A stretch of 64,000 nt of DNA from JAVBKV01 sp031553885 (GCA_031553885.1 JAVBKV010000016.1:19566-83565); one strand, 5' to 3'. Shown: positions 43,187-52,091, numbered from the stretch's first letter. Notes: generated by a model not told the origin, from the letters alone. A program made the numbers and translations.

Positions 43187-44455
43187 ATGAAAGTAGATGT
43201 TTTATTAGGATTGCAATGGGGCGATGAAGGAAAAGGAAAAATTGTAGATGTTCTTACTCCCGGATATGATATTGTTGCCCGGTTTCAAGGCGGTCCGAAT
43301 GCCGGACACACACTGGAATTCGAAGGACAAAAATATGTACTCCGTTCGGTTCCTTCCGGTATTTTTCAAGGAGGAAAAATCAATATCATCGGAAATGGTG
43401 TTGTCCTCGATCCGGCTCTCTTCAAGGCAGAAATAGAAGCACTGGAAGCTTCCGGACATGACCTGGTCAAACGGCTGTTGATTTCTAAAAAGGCACATCT
43501 GATTCTTCCTACCCACCGCTTGCTTGATGCAGCTTATGAAAATGCAAAAGGGATTGGAAAAATAGGTACCACCGGAAAAGGAATCGGACCTACCTATACA
43601 GACAAAGTAAGCCGTAATGGACTGAGAGTCGGAGACATACAACATAATTTCAAAGAAAAATATAAAACAGCCGTAGCCCGTCACGAAGAAATATTAAAAC
43701 AATTAAACTATACGTACGACCTGGCTTCCATTGAAAAAGAGTGGTTTGAAGGATTAGAGTTTCTTAAACGTTTTACTCTTGTCGACAGCGACCACCTGCT
43801 TAACAAGGAACTGTCTTCCGGTAAAAAAGTACTGGCAGAAGGCGCTCAGGGTACCATGCTTGATATCGATTTCGGATCCTATCCTTTTGTAACTTCTTCC
43901 AATACGGTTTGTGCCGGAGCATGTACCGGACTGGGAATAGCTCCTTCGAAAGTGGGTGATGTTTACGGTATCTTCAAAGCCTATTGTACCCGCGTGGGAA
44001 GTGGTCCTTTCCCCTCGGAATTACACGATGAAACCGGTCAGAAAATGAGGGACCTGGGATGTGAATACGGTTCGGTAACCGGTCGTCCCCGGCGTTGCGG
44101 ATGGATTGACCTGGTGGCACTCCGGTATGCCATCATGATTAATGGGGTCACTCATTTGATTATGATGAAAAGTGATGTACTTGATACATTCGATACCATC
44201 CTGGCTTGTGTGGCTTACAAAATCAACGGAGTAGAAACAGAAGATTTTCCTTTCGAAATCAACGAAACGGTCGAACCTGTCTATGCCGAGCTTCCCGGCT
44301 GGAAAACCGACATGACAAAAATGCAGAGCGAAGATGAATTTCCGGAAGAATTCAATGCCTATCTGTCATTTCTGGAAGAAATGCTGGGAGTAAACATCAA
44401 AATTGTTTCTGTAGGCCCAGATAGAGCTCAAACAATCATAAGGTATACAGAATAA
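43187..44455 (+). CDS. purA: Adenylosuccinate synthetase
   Basis: A 422-residue GTP-dependent enzyme joining IMP and aspartate to adenylosuccinate, first step to AMP. The GTP-binding loop LGLQWGDEGKGKIVD, the catalytic histidine in GGPNAGHTLEF, the IMP-binding TTGKGIGPTYTDK and the loop SVTGRPRRCGW (near residue 300) are all present. Length is standard. It lies 20 nt downstream of the fur-like gene and is probably cotranscribed with it; the adjacency is seen in other Bacteroidales as I recall. Confidence 0.96.
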   Translation: MKVDVLLGLQWGDEGKGKIVDVLTPGYDIVARFQGGPNAGHTLEFEGQKYVLRSVPSGIFQGGKINIIGNGVVLDPALFKAEIEALEASGHDLVKRLLISKKAHLILPTHRLLDAAYENAKGIGKIGTTGKGIGPTYTDKVSRNGLRVGDIQHNFKEKYKTAVARHEEILKQLNYTYDLASIEKEWFEGLEFLKRFTLVDSDHLLNKELSSGKKVLAEGAQGTMLDIDFGSYPFVTSSNTVCAGACTGLGIAPSKVGDVYGIFKAYCTRVGSGPFPSELHDETGQKMRDLGCEYGSVTGRPRRCGWIDLVALRYAIMINGVTHLIMMKSDVLDTFDTILACVAYKINGVETEDFPFEINETVEPVYAELPGWKTDMTKMQSEDEFPEEFNAYLSFLEEMLGVNIKIVSVGPDRAQTIIRYTE

Positions 44456-44511
44456 ACACGTTAAATACAATTAAAATCCAATTCAACCGAACCGATACTG
44501 CTTTTTGGCAG

Positions 44512-44519
44512 TATCTTTG
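44512..44519 (+). promoter_or_regulatory. -7 box TATCTTTG of the zinc-protease gene
   Basis: A perfect TAnnTTTG, 33 nt before the ATG at 44553, with no clear -33 TTG at the right distance. Confidence 0.6.
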
Positions 44520-44552
44520 TATTCGGTACAACGAAATATAAATTTTAAAACT

Positions 44553-45245
44553 ATGACAATGTATTGGATCTTATTTATTGGAACTGCCATAGCCAGCTGG
44601 CTGGTATCCTGGAATTTAAAGAATAAATTCAAAGCCTTTTCTCAAATTCCGCTGGGCAATGGTATGACCGGAAAAGATGTAGCTATGAAAATGTTACGGG
44701 ACAATGGAATCAACGATGTCAATGTTGTTTCCACTTCCGGTTCGTTAACGGATCATTACAATCCGGCAAACAAAACGGTTAACTTAAGTGAAACTGTTTA
44801 TAGCAGCGACAGTGTTGCTGCAGCAGCTGTTGCGGCTCACGAATGCGGTCATGCCGTACAACATGCCCGTGCGTATGGTCCTTTGAAAATGCGTTCAAAT
44901 ATGGTACCTGTAGTTAATTTTGCATCCCAATGGGTAACCTGGCTATTGCTGGGAGGAATGGTATTACTGGGAAGCGGATCTAAGATAGGAACACCTCTTT
45001 TACTGGGAGGAATCGGACTCTTTGCCCTGACTACCCTGTTCAGTTTCATCACCCTTCCGGTAGAAATCGATGCCAGTAAGAGAGCACTGGCCTGGCTGAG
45101 CAACGCAGGAATAACCAATGTATACAATCACGACAAAGCTGAAAGTGCGTTGCGCTCAGCTGCATACACCTATGTAGTAGCTGCGCTCGGATCTCTGGCC
45201 ACATTACTGTATTACATCTGGATTTTTCTGGGAAGGCGGGATTAA
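44553..45245 (+). CDS. Membrane zinc metallopeptidase, YugP family
   Basis: A 230-residue inner-membrane protease. After an N-terminal helix (MYWILFIGTAIASWLVSW), the zinc site HECGHAVQH is at about residues 96-104 in AAHECGHAVQHA. Two central helices (LLLGGMVLLGSG; LLGGIGLFALTTLFSFITL) and a final one (AALGSLATLLYYIWIFL) complete the topology of the neutral zinc-peptidase family (Pfam Zn_peptidase_2). The -7 box at 44512 places the start at 44553, or at 44559. Its substrate is unknown; the downstream gene is 22 nt away. Confidence 0.85.
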   Translation: MTMYWILFIGTAIASWLVSWNLKNKFKAFSQIPLGNGMTGKDVAMKMLRDNGINDVNVVSTSGSLTDHYNPANKTVNLSETVYSSDSVAAAAVAAHECGHAVQHARAYGPLKMRSNMVPVVNFASQWVTWLLLGGMVLLGSGSKIGTPLLLGGIGLFALTTLFSFITLPVEIDASKRALAWLSNAGITNVYNHDKAESALRSAAYTYVVAALGSLATLLYYIWIFLGRRD

Positions 45246-45267
45246 ATAAAATGTAAAAAATAGAAAC

Positions 45268-45852
45268 GTGGAAGAAAAAAAAATCAAATTAAACGTACTG
45301 GGTATTACATTCAGCCAGATTCAGGCTGGAGCTTATGCGTTGGTTTTAGCTGAAGACGAGGGGTTGCGCCGGGTTCCTATCATAATCGGAACTCCCGAAG
45401 CCCAATCGATTGCTATCTTTTTGGAAGGACTTCATCCTCCCCGCCCGTTGACCCACGACTTATTCATCACTTTTGCCAAAGCTTTGCATATAGAATTACA
45501 GGAAGTTAATATCTATAAATTTGAAGATGGCGTTTTTTATTCCGAGTTATTATTCCGGAATAAAAACGAGATTGTCCGGATTGACTCCAGAACATCAGAT
45601 GCCATTGCATTGGCTCTCCGTACCCAATCGCCGATTTATACTACAGAAAATATAATGAAAGAAGCCAGTATCATTATGGACGAAGAAACGGATGAAGAAG
45701 AAGGAGCTGATGACGCAACGGAAGATAACAATGAAAACAGGAGTATCGAAGAGTTACAATCGTCTTTGGATAACGCCATCCGGATGGAAGATTACGAAAA
45801 AGCTTCCCACATACGGGATTTGATCCAAAAGAAAAAAGACAGCGAAGGCTGA
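45268..45852 (+). CDS. Bifunctional nuclease-domain protein with UVR motif
   Basis: A 194-residue protein beginning with GTG. Residues 1 to about 130 are the BFN (DUF151) domain: GITFSQIQAGAYALVLAEDEG, VPIIIGTPEAQSIAIFLEGL, RIDSRTSDAIALALR. The C-terminal part, after an acidic linker, is a UVR-type hairpin (IRMEDYEKASHIRDLIQKK). BFN proteins have been reported with nuclease activity in plants and Mycobacterium; the role in Bacteroidota is unknown. It shares the transcript of the zinc protease and ends at a strong terminator. Confidence 0.9.
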   Translation: MEEKKIKLNVLGITFSQIQAGAYALVLAEDEGLRRVPIIIGTPEAQSIAIFLEGLHPPRPLTHDLFITFAKALHIELQEVNIYKFEDGVFYSELLFRNKNEIVRIDSRTSDAIALALRTQSPIYTTENIMKEASIIMDEETDEEEGADDATEDNNENRSIEELQSSLDNAIRMEDYEKASHIRDLIQKKKDSEG

Positions 45853-45887
45853 TTCTTCCACATAAGAAAATCAGAGGATATAATTTT

Positions 45888-45927
45888 AACAAGGTGTATT
45901 GCAATGCGATACACCTTGTTTCTTTTT
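45888..45927. terminator. Terminator after the BFN gene
   Basis: AACAAGGTGTAT (45888-45899) and ATACACCTTGTT (45909-45920) are perfect complements around 9 nt, followed by TCTTTTT. Confidence 0.88.
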
Positions 45928-46110
45928 GCACACACACTATTCCTTTTTCTATCCTTTTTACATCATTTATATAAAAATAAAGAACTTTAAGACAAAACTC
46001 CTGCAACATTTTTATCTGATCACGTTTAAATGTTCAGATTATCAGATATCACACACTTTTTAACTAAAAATATTCATCCATTCGGGAGGATAAACAGGAG
46101 AGATTGAATC

Positions 46111-46641
46111 ATGGAAGAAAAGGCTTTAATCGCCGGATGCAAAAGAGGAAACTCCAATGCCCGGCAACTATTGTATATTACTTATGCACCATCGATGTTG
46201 AATGTATGCCGTCGATACGTCAACTGTACGGAAACTGCTCAGGATATTCTGCACGATGGATTTATAAGAATATTCGGTAATATCGGGACTTACAGAGGCG
46301 AGGGATCTTTCGCAGGGTGGATTCGTCGCATTTTCGTCACAACAGCACTGGAATATTTAAGGCAATATGAAAAAATGAAATGCTGCTGTATACCCATTGA
46401 AGAATGTAACTGCCTGGAAGACGAATTAACCCCTTCTATAATCAGCAAATTATCCGTAGACGAACTGTATGCCAGCATTGCCGAATTACCTTCAGGATAC
46501 CGGACTGTTTTCAATATGTACGCAATTGAAGGATATTCCCACAGTGAAATTGCAGACAGGCTTCACATCAAAGAAAAATCTTCACAATCTCAATTGGTAA
46601 GGGCCCGGAAAATCTTGCAAATGAAGAACATCCGAAAATAA
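46111..46641 (+). CDS. ECF-type sigma factor
   Basis: A 176-residue sigma factor. Region 2 (ARQLLYITYAPSMLNVCRRYV, then TAQDILHDGFIRIFGNI) and region 4 (ELYASIAELPSGYRTVFNMYAIEGYSHSEIADRL with the HTH, and SQSQLVRARKILQ) are complete, and there is no region 3. It has a cysteine-rich linker (KCCCIPIEECNC) between the two, which is unusual. No FecR-like or other anti-sigma gene follows; instead a lipoprotein gene starts 142 nt later. An imperfect repeat ATCTGAT/ATCAGAT lies upstream at 46014-46047. Confidence 0.92.
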   Translation: MEEKALIAGCKRGNSNARQLLYITYAPSMLNVCRRYVNCTETAQDILHDGFIRIFGNIGTYRGEGSFAGWIRRIFVTTALEYLRQYEKMKCCCIPIEECNCLEDELTPSIISKLSVDELYASIAELPSGYRTVFNMYAIEGYSHSEIADRLHIKEKSSQSQLVRARKILQMKNIRK

Positions 46642-46645
46642 TTGC

Positions 46646-46662
46646 CGTATAATGAATATACG
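46646..46662 (+). terminator. Weak hairpin after the sigma gene
   Basis: CGTATA-N5-TATACG begins 4 nt after the stop, with a T-rich stretch after it (CTTTCTTTATTTTTTT). A short stem; may only attenuate. Confidence 0.45.
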
Positions 46663-46782
46663 CCTTTCTTTATTTTTTTCGAAGCATGCAGTTTTTTCGA
46701 CCAATATCACATCATTATAAAATGTATGAGCTCATCATGTAAAATAACTTTTATCAACAACTAATTCATTAAAATTTTAATC

Positions 46783-47472
46783 ATGAAAAGTTTCAATTTG
46801 TTTCAGTTCAAACTTATCTATGTCCTATTAGTATCAGCAACCTGCTTATCTTTAACCAGTTGCGAAGAAGATAATGAAGACAATGTTATCACGTTAAGTA
46901 AATCTAAAATAGGCATCTATGTAGGGACTTCCGAAAAAATAACCATATCAGGAGGTAGTGAACCATACAAGGTAGAGTCGTCTGACAATGAGGTAGCAAC
47001 GGCTTCTGTTTCAAGTAAAGAAATCACCGTAACCGGAGTTAAAGAAGGAAATGTAAATGTAATCGTAACCGACAAAAACGGAAAAAAAGCAACACTAGAA
47101 GTCATTGTTGCGGAAGATCCTAAAAATGATCCCACAGTCAGGTTTGTATGGGATCAATACAATAAAAAAGAAGGAACAGAAAAAGGAACCTATGAATTTT
47201 CTAAAAATGAGGAGGGTAAAGTAGAATTCAAATGGAAAAGCGAAGACGGATCAAGTGTAATCCAACTTTCATTTACCGAGGATCCCGGGGAAATTTCAGT
47301 AGGAACTAAAAAAGAAGCTGCTTTAACTATTGACGGCACAAATAAAAGCATCGCATCGCTGGAAGTTACCCAGGTAAAAGTTGTTCAGGAAGGTGAAGGT
47401 GCAACTGTCTGGATATTATTCAATGCCGAGAACAAAACCGGTATTTGTGTTGGCAAGTTGTTAACAGAATAA
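46783..47472 (+). CDS. Lipoprotein with a Big_2-like domain
   Basis: A 229-residue protein with a lipoprotein signal (LVSATCLSLTSCEED), so it is lipid-anchored, probably surface exposed as the acidic residues after the cysteine suggest. Residues about 38-110 form a bacterial Ig-like (Big_2) domain: VITLSKSKIGIYVGTSEKITI, SSDNEVATASVSSKEITVTG, VNVIVTDKNGKKATLEVIV. Residues about 118-229 are a second beta-rich domain I do not recognise. The gene is lone, between the ECF sigma gene and a terminator. Confidence 0.75.
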   Translation: MKSFNLFQFKLIYVLLVSATCLSLTSCEEDNEDNVITLSKSKIGIYVGTSEKITISGGSEPYKVESSDNEVATASVSSKEITVTGVKEGNVNVIVTDKNGKKATLEVIVAEDPKNDPTVRFVWDQYNKKEGTEKGTYEFSKNEEGKVEFKWKSEDGSSVIQLSFTEDPGEISVGTKKEAALTIDGTNKSIASLEVTQVKVVQEGEGATVWILFNAENKTGICVGKLLTE

Positions 47473-47480
47473 TTGAATGT

Positions 47481-47521
47481 AAATACAAAAGGGAACCAAA
47501 AAACGATTCCCTTTTGTATTT
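47481..47521. terminator. Bidirectional terminator between lipoprotein and ROK genes
   Basis: Two exact 15-nt arms (47481-47495 and 47507-47521) around an 11-nt loop, with A-rich and T-rich flanks that serve both convergent genes. Confidence 0.9.
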
Positions 47522-47535
47522 CTTAATTATTCTGA

Positions 47536-48501
47536 TCAGGCCTCCCAGGCTAAAGCGCTGGCTCCCAATATAGCTGCGTCACTCTCTTTCAGCTTTGAAA
47601 ACAAGATTTCCGTTTTGCCTTTATATACATTCAAAACGTTGGTATTCATCGCTTCGTTTATCGGAGGCTCAATGTATTTACGGGCGCGGGCCAGTCCTCC
47701 GAACAAAATGATGGCTTTCGGGCTGGAAAATGCGATGAAATCAGCAAATGCTTCTCCCAATATGGCCCCTGTATAGTTAAAAATCTCCAGAGCCAGTTTG
47801 TCATTTTGCTCTGCAGCATCATATACATCCTTGGATGTAATCGGCCGGTCGGTAATTGCTCTCAATGCACTTGGTTCTTCCGGTTTGGTTTCCAGAAATT
47901 CCCGGGCCGTACGTGCAACTCCTGTAGCGGAAGTATACGTTTCCAGGCATCCGTTACGACCACATCCGCAAGGTCTTCCATTGTAGCGACGGGATGTTAT
48001 ATGACCGAGTTCTCCTGCCAGTCCGTCATGTCCGACCACCAATTGTCCGTTCGCAACAATGCCGCTTCCGACCCCTGTACCCAGTGTAATAACAATAAAA
48101 TCTTTCATTCCCTTGGCTGAGCCGTAGGCCATTTCTCCGATAGCTGCTGCATTGGCATCGTTTGTCAATTTACAGGGCAATCCGGTCCGGTCGGTTATCA
48201 TTTGAGCCAGGTAGACAATCTTGCCCCTCGCCCATGGAATATTGGCTGCTTTTTCTATGGTTCCGGTAATGTAATTTCCATTAGGAGCCCCAATACCGAT
48301 ACCATTGACCTGTTCCTTTAATCCTGAGTCTTCGACCATCTTGTTGACAGCCTGACACAAAAGATCGGCATACTCTTCTCCGGTAGACGCTTCTACCGTT
48401 TTAATAGCACCACTGTACTGGATATTTCCTCTTGCATCCACAATTCCGAAGGTAGTATTGGTACCTCCCATGTCAATTCCTATAACATACGGCTTATTCA
48501 T
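47536..48501 (-). CDS. ROK-family sugar kinase (glucokinase-like)
   Basis: A 321-residue cytoplasmic kinase. Phosphate-binding GIDMGGTNTTFGIVD begins the protein, the catalytic Asp lies in LTNDANAAAIGE, the second phosphate motif is TLGTGVGSGIV, and the zinc-binding site is CGCGRNGCLETY. These are ROK hallmarks. Divergent to nagB, it may phosphorylate glucose, glucosamine or N-acetylglucosamine. A promoter with TATTTTTG (48536-48543) and TTTG (48564-48567, minus strand, 20-nt spacer) precedes it. Confidence 0.9.
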   Translation of the reverse strand: MNKPYVIGIDMGGTNTTFGIVDARGNIQYSGAIKTVEASTGEEYADLLCQAVNKMVEDSGLKEQVNGIGIGAPNGNYITGTIEKAANIPWARGKIVYLAQMITDRTGLPCKLTNDANAAAIGEMAYGSAKGMKDFIVITLGTGVGSGIVANGQLVVGHDGLAGELGHITSRRYNGRPCGCGRNGCLETYTSATGVARTAREFLETKPEEPSALRAITDRPITSKDVYDAAEQNDKLALEIFNYTGAILGEAFADFIAFSSPKAIILFGGLARARKYIEPPINEAMNTNVLNVYKGKTEILFSKLKESDAAILGASALAWEA

Positions 48502-48535
48502 GTGTTTTTCAGTTATTAAGTGATATTGTACCAGG

Positions 48536-48584
48536 CAAAAATAAGAAAGAGTTACCTATTATTCAAATTTTTTACATAGATTTG
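48536..48584. promoter_or_regulatory. Overlapping divergent promoters of ROK kinase and nagB
   Basis: Minus strand: -7 TATTTTTG at 48543-48536 and -33 TTTG at 48567-48564, 20-nt spacer. Plus strand: -7 TAGATTTG at 48577-48584. The nagB -33 position would fall within the ROK spacer, so RNA polymerase can probably serve only one at a time. Confidence 0.6.
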
Positions 48585-48624
48585 TAGAGATATTTATACC
48601 TCAAAATTCAAACAATTAACAGTT

Positions 48625-49434
48625 ATGAGATTAATTATTCAACCCAGTTACGATTCAATGTCCCAATGGGCTGCCAATTATGTGGCTTCCAAGATCAGAT
48701 CTGCAAGCCCAAGTGCTTCTAAACCTTTTATTTTAGGATTGCCTACAGGTTCGTCTCCATTAGGGATGTACAAATGCCTGATTGAACTTTGTAAAAAGCA
48801 GGTGGTTTCTTTCGAGCATGTTATCACTTTTAACATGGATGAATACGTTGGACTCCCACAAGATCATCCCGAAAGTTACCATTCTTTTATGTGGAATAAT
48901 TTTTTCAACCATATCAATATCAAGCCGGAAAATGTCAATATTCTCAATGGAAATGCACCGGATCTACATGCGGAATGTGAAAGGTACGAAATCAAAATGA
49001 AAGCCCTCGGAGGCGTTGATCTCTTTTTAGGAGGTATCGGACCCGACGGTCACATCGCATTCAATGAACCAGGCTCTTCCCTCTCCTCCCGAACCCGGAT
49101 TAAAACCCTGACTACCGATACGATCATTGCCAACTCCCGCTTTTTCGGTAACGACATCAATCAGGTTCCTAAAACGGCAGTAACGGTAGGTGTCGGAACG
49201 GTGCTGGATGCCAAAGAAGTATTGATTATGGTAAATGGACACAATAAGGCCCGGGCGCTGGCACAGGCAGTCGAAGGGTCGGTCAACCAGATGTGGACCA
49301 TTACGGCTTTACAATTACATCCGAAAGGCATTATTGTCTGTGATGAAATGGCTACTTTTGAACTAAAGGTCGGCACTTATAATTATTTCAAAGATATTGA
49401 AAAAAACAATCTGAACCCGGCCACTTTGTTGTAA
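48625..49434 (+). CDS. nagB: Glucosamine-6-phosphate deaminase
   Basis: A 269-residue enzyme that converts glucosamine-6-phosphate to fructose-6-phosphate and ammonia, the last step of amino-sugar use. Signatures are GLPTGSSPLGMY, VITFNMDEYVGLP, GIGPDGHIAFNEPGSSL with the catalytic His, and the conserved C-terminal YNYFKDIE. Length matches the hexameric family (about 266). It is divergent to the ROK kinase, with overlapping promoters, which fits joint control of amino-sugar metabolism. A strong terminator follows. Confidence 0.95.
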   Translation: MRLIIQPSYDSMSQWAANYVASKIRSASPSASKPFILGLPTGSSPLGMYKCLIELCKKQVVSFEHVITFNMDEYVGLPQDHPESYHSFMWNNFFNHINIKPENVNILNGNAPDLHAECERYEIKMKALGGVDLFLGGIGPDGHIAFNEPGSSLSSRTRIKTLTTDTIIANSRFFGNDINQVPKTAVTVGVGTVLDAKEVLIMVNGHNKARALAQAVEGSVNQMWTITALQLHPKGIIVCDEMATFELKVGTYNYFKDIEKNNLNPATLL

Positions 49435-49446
49435 ATTCGGATTGTA

Positions 49447-49522
49447 AACACAAGGACCCGAAAACATCAAGACAAGAAACATAAAATGCATGAAAGTCTT
49501 CCTGTTTTCGGGTTCTTGTGTT
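49447..49522 (+). terminator. Terminator after nagB
   Basis: Twenty-nt arms at 49447-49466 and 49503-49522 pair with one G-U; an inner GTCTT/AAGAC pair extends the stem. CAGTTTTA follows. Confidence 0.85.
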
Positions 49523-49578
49523 CAGTTTTAATTTAAATCAAAAAAGGGAAAAAACTGACATTATATTAAAAATAATTA

Positions 49579-49586
49579 TATATTTG
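49579..49586 (+). promoter_or_regulatory. -7 box TATATTTG of the galactose gene group
   Basis: A perfect TAnnTTTG in the AT-rich gap after the nagB terminator; there is no good TTG at the usual distance. It predicts a start near 49593 and a leader of about 100 nt before galM. Confidence 0.6.
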
Positions 49587-49606
49587 CATACAAAAATAAC
49601 AATACC

Positions 49607-49675
49607 ATGAAACGAAACATGTACATGAGTGCATATAAGGCAACTAAGCATGTAAGTTCCATACGATCGGTTTAA
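49607..49675 (+). CDS. Possible 22-residue leader peptide before galM
   Basis: ATG at 49607, stop at 49675; the peptide begins MKRNMYMSAYK and ends SSIRSV. It lies entirely within the predicted 5' leader, after the -7 box and 15 nt before the galM start. It is basic, with eight K, R or H residues of 22. No ribosome site is visible, as usual in this phylum. It could be a regulatory upstream ORF, or chance. Confidence 0.35.
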   Translation: MKRNMYMSAYKATKHVSSIRSV

Positions 49676-49690
49676 TAAAATTATGTACGT

Positions 49691-50764
49691 ATGAATAAAA
49701 CGATTACTTTAGGTGGTCTTAAAAAAGAAGACTTTGTACAAACTATTGATGGAAAACCCGTTGAATTATTTATTCTCTCCAATAAAAGCGGATCCGAAAT
49801 GTCCGTTACCAACTTCGGAGCTAAAATCGTTTCCCTTCATGTTCCCGACAATAAAGGACAACTGACAGATGTTGTACTGGGACACAGTTCCATTGCTGAA
49901 TACTTGACTTCCCAGGAACCGTATTTCGGTGCTGTATGCGGACGTACCGGCAACCGGATTGCCAAAGGTAAATTTACGCTGGATGGAAAAGAATATACCC
50001 TTGCAGTCAACAACGGACCGAATGCTCTGCACGGTGGACTGAAAGGATTCAACGCCGTTGTCTGGGATGCCAGGCAAACCGATGCTCAAACCATTGAGTT
50101 GACTTACTTATCAAAAGACGGAGAAGAAGGCTATCCGGGTAACCTGACTACTAAGATCACTTACAAACTAACCGATGATAATGCCGTAGACATCAGCTAC
50201 GAAGCAACCACCGACCAGGCTACGATTGTCAACCTGACCAATCACTCCTATTTTAACTTGTCCGGAGCAGGGGATCCATCGGCCAACGATCATTTACTGA
50301 CCATCAACGCCGATACATATCTGCCTACAGATAACACCGCTATCCCCTACGGAAAACCGGAGAAAGTAGAAGGTACTCCCATGGATTTCCGCACTCCGCA
50401 TACTATCGGCGAACGGATTGAAGAAGATTTCGAACAATTGATCTTCGGAAAAGGATACGATCATTGTTATGTGCTGAATAAAAAAGAAGGAGAACTTTCC
50501 TTCTGCTCCAAAGCGATTTCTCCCCAAACAGGAATTGTGATGGACACTTACACTACCGAACCGGGAGTACAACTATACACGGGCAACTGGATGACCGGAG
50601 AATTTGAAGCCAAAAACGGCAAACGTTATCCCATGCGTTCCGCATTCTGCCTGGAAACACAGCACTATCCCGACAGTATTAACAAGCCGGAGTATCCCAG
50701 TGTTGTACTCAGACCCGGAGAAACATTCACTTCCCGGACCATCTACCGGTTTTCCGCAGAATAA
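49691..50764 (+). CDS. galM: Galactose mutarotase (aldose 1-epimerase)
   Basis: A 357-residue cytoplasmic enzyme that interconverts alpha and beta anomers of galactose and other aldoses. Signatures: NFGAKIVSLHVPD, YFGAVCGRTGNRIAKG with the sugar-binding region, ALHGGLKGF with the catalytic His, LTNHSYFNLSG with the second His, and the catalytic Glu in FCLETQHYPDS. There is no signal peptide. First gene of galM, a sugar permease and galK, the usual Bacteroides arrangement for galactose use. Confidence 0.94.
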   Translation: MNKTITLGGLKKEDFVQTIDGKPVELFILSNKSGSEMSVTNFGAKIVSLHVPDNKGQLTDVVLGHSSIAEYLTSQEPYFGAVCGRTGNRIAKGKFTLDGKEYTLAVNNGPNALHGGLKGFNAVVWDARQTDAQTIELTYLSKDGEEGYPGNLTTKITYKLTDDNAVDISYEATTDQATIVNLTNHSYFNLSGAGDPSANDHLLTINADTYLPTDNTAIPYGKPEKVEGTPMDFRTPHTIGERIEEDFEQLIFGKGYDHCYVLNKKEGELSFCSKAISPQTGIVMDTYTTEPGVQLYTGNWMTGEFEAKNGKRYPMRSAFCLETQHYPDSINKPEYPSVVLRPGETFTSRTIYRFSAE

Positions 50765-50805
50765 TCCTTAATAATATTCATAAACTTAAAAACACAAATT
50801 TTATC

Positions 50806-52083
50806 ATGACAACAAGTCAAAAACAAAACTATGCATTGCCTATAGCCATGATGTTCATGCTTTTCGCAATGATTTCGTTCGTAACCGGTCTTGCAAGCCC
50901 TATTGCACTGATTGCCAAAGATCAATTTGGTGCAACCGACGCCATGTCCCAATTGGGAAACGTAGCTAACTTCATCGCATACGCTTTCATGGGCATACCG
51001 GGCGGTATTCTGTTGAAAAAAATCGGATACAAAAAGACCGCGTTACTGGCCGTAATTATAGGCTTTGTCGGAGTTGGAATTCAATTTCTTTCCGGAGTTT
51101 ACAGCAGTTTTATTATTTATCTGATGGGGGCATTCGTTGGTGGTTTTTCCATGTGTCTGCTGAATACGGTAGTTAACCCGATGTTGAATACCCTGGGTGG
51201 TGGCGGAAACAAAGGTAACCAGTTGATCCAGATCGGAGGATCTTTCAACTCATTGGCTGCCACTATTACTCCGGTACTGGTCGGATACCTGATCGGAAAT
51301 GCCATGCAACCGACAATTAAAGATGCGAATCCGGCTTTATTCATTGCCATGGGTATCTTTGCTGTTGTTTTCTTCGTATTGTTTTCTGTTCGTATTCCCG
51401 AACCCCACATGGAAGTGGAAAAAAAGAAAGAAAAAGACGCTCACAGTCCGTTGTCTTTCCGTCACTTCATACTAGGTGCTATCGGTATTTTCATTTATGT
51501 GGGAGTAGAAGTAGGTATTCCTGCATTTATCATTTTGTTCTTGACTAAAGGATTAGGCCTGGGTGCTGCTATTGCAGGTTCGGTTGCCGGAACATATTGG
51601 TTCCTTATGTTGATTGGACGTCTGGTCGGCGCTTCAATTGGAGGTAAAGTTTCCAGTAAAGCCATGTTGAGTGTAGTAGCTGTATTGGGTATTGTTTTCG
51701 TTCTGGTTGCCATATTTTTACCAGTTGAAAATGTAATCAATATGCCGGTATTCAAATCCGAAGGAGGTGCTCTTTCCTTTGGAATGACCGAGGTTCCCAT
51801 TGGTGTTATGTTCCTTGTATTATGCGGACTCTGTACTTCCGTTATGTGGGGTGGTATTTACAACTTAGCCGTTGAAGGATTAGGAAAATATGTACCTGTA
51901 GCATCCGGTATTTTTATGGTGATGGTATGCGGTGGAGGCCTCCTTCCGCTTTTGCAAGGATGGGTTGCCGATATGAGCAATTACCTGAACAGCTATTGGG
52001 TAATCTTCGGAGGTTTCCTTTATATGTTGTATTATGCCCTGATCGGATGTAAGAACGTAAATAAAGACATTCCGGTGAAATAA
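50806..52083 (+). CDS. Glucose/galactose MFS symporter (FucP family)
   Basis: A 425-residue inner-membrane permease with twelve membrane helices. The N-terminal MFMLFAMISFVTGLASPIAL and the NVANFIAYAFMGIPGGILLKKIGYKKTA stretch with the RKxG-like loop identify the FucP/GluP sugar:H+ symporter branch of the major facilitator superfamily. Helix 7 onward begins around HFILGAIGIFIYVGVEVGIP. It lies between galM and galK (41 nt and 95 nt), so galactose is the likely substrate; glucose uptake is also known for the family. Confidence 0.9.
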   Translation: MTTSQKQNYALPIAMMFMLFAMISFVTGLASPIALIAKDQFGATDAMSQLGNVANFIAYAFMGIPGGILLKKIGYKKTALLAVIIGFVGVGIQFLSGVYSSFIIYLMGAFVGGFSMCLLNTVVNPMLNTLGGGGNKGNQLIQIGGSFNSLAATITPVLVGYLIGNAMQPTIKDANPALFIAMGIFAVVFFVLFSVRIPEPHMEVEKKKEKDAHSPLSFRHFILGAIGIFIYVGVEVGIPAFIILFLTKGLGLGAAIAGSVAGTYWFLMLIGRLVGASIGGKVSSKAMLSVVAVLGIVFVLVAIFLPVENVINMPVFKSEGGALSFGMTEVPIGVMFLVLCGLCTSVMWGGIYNLAVEGLGKYVPVASGIFMVMVCGGGLLPLLQGWVADMSNYLNSYWVIFGGFLYMLYYALIGCKNVNKDIPVK

Positions 52084-52091
52084 TAAATAAT

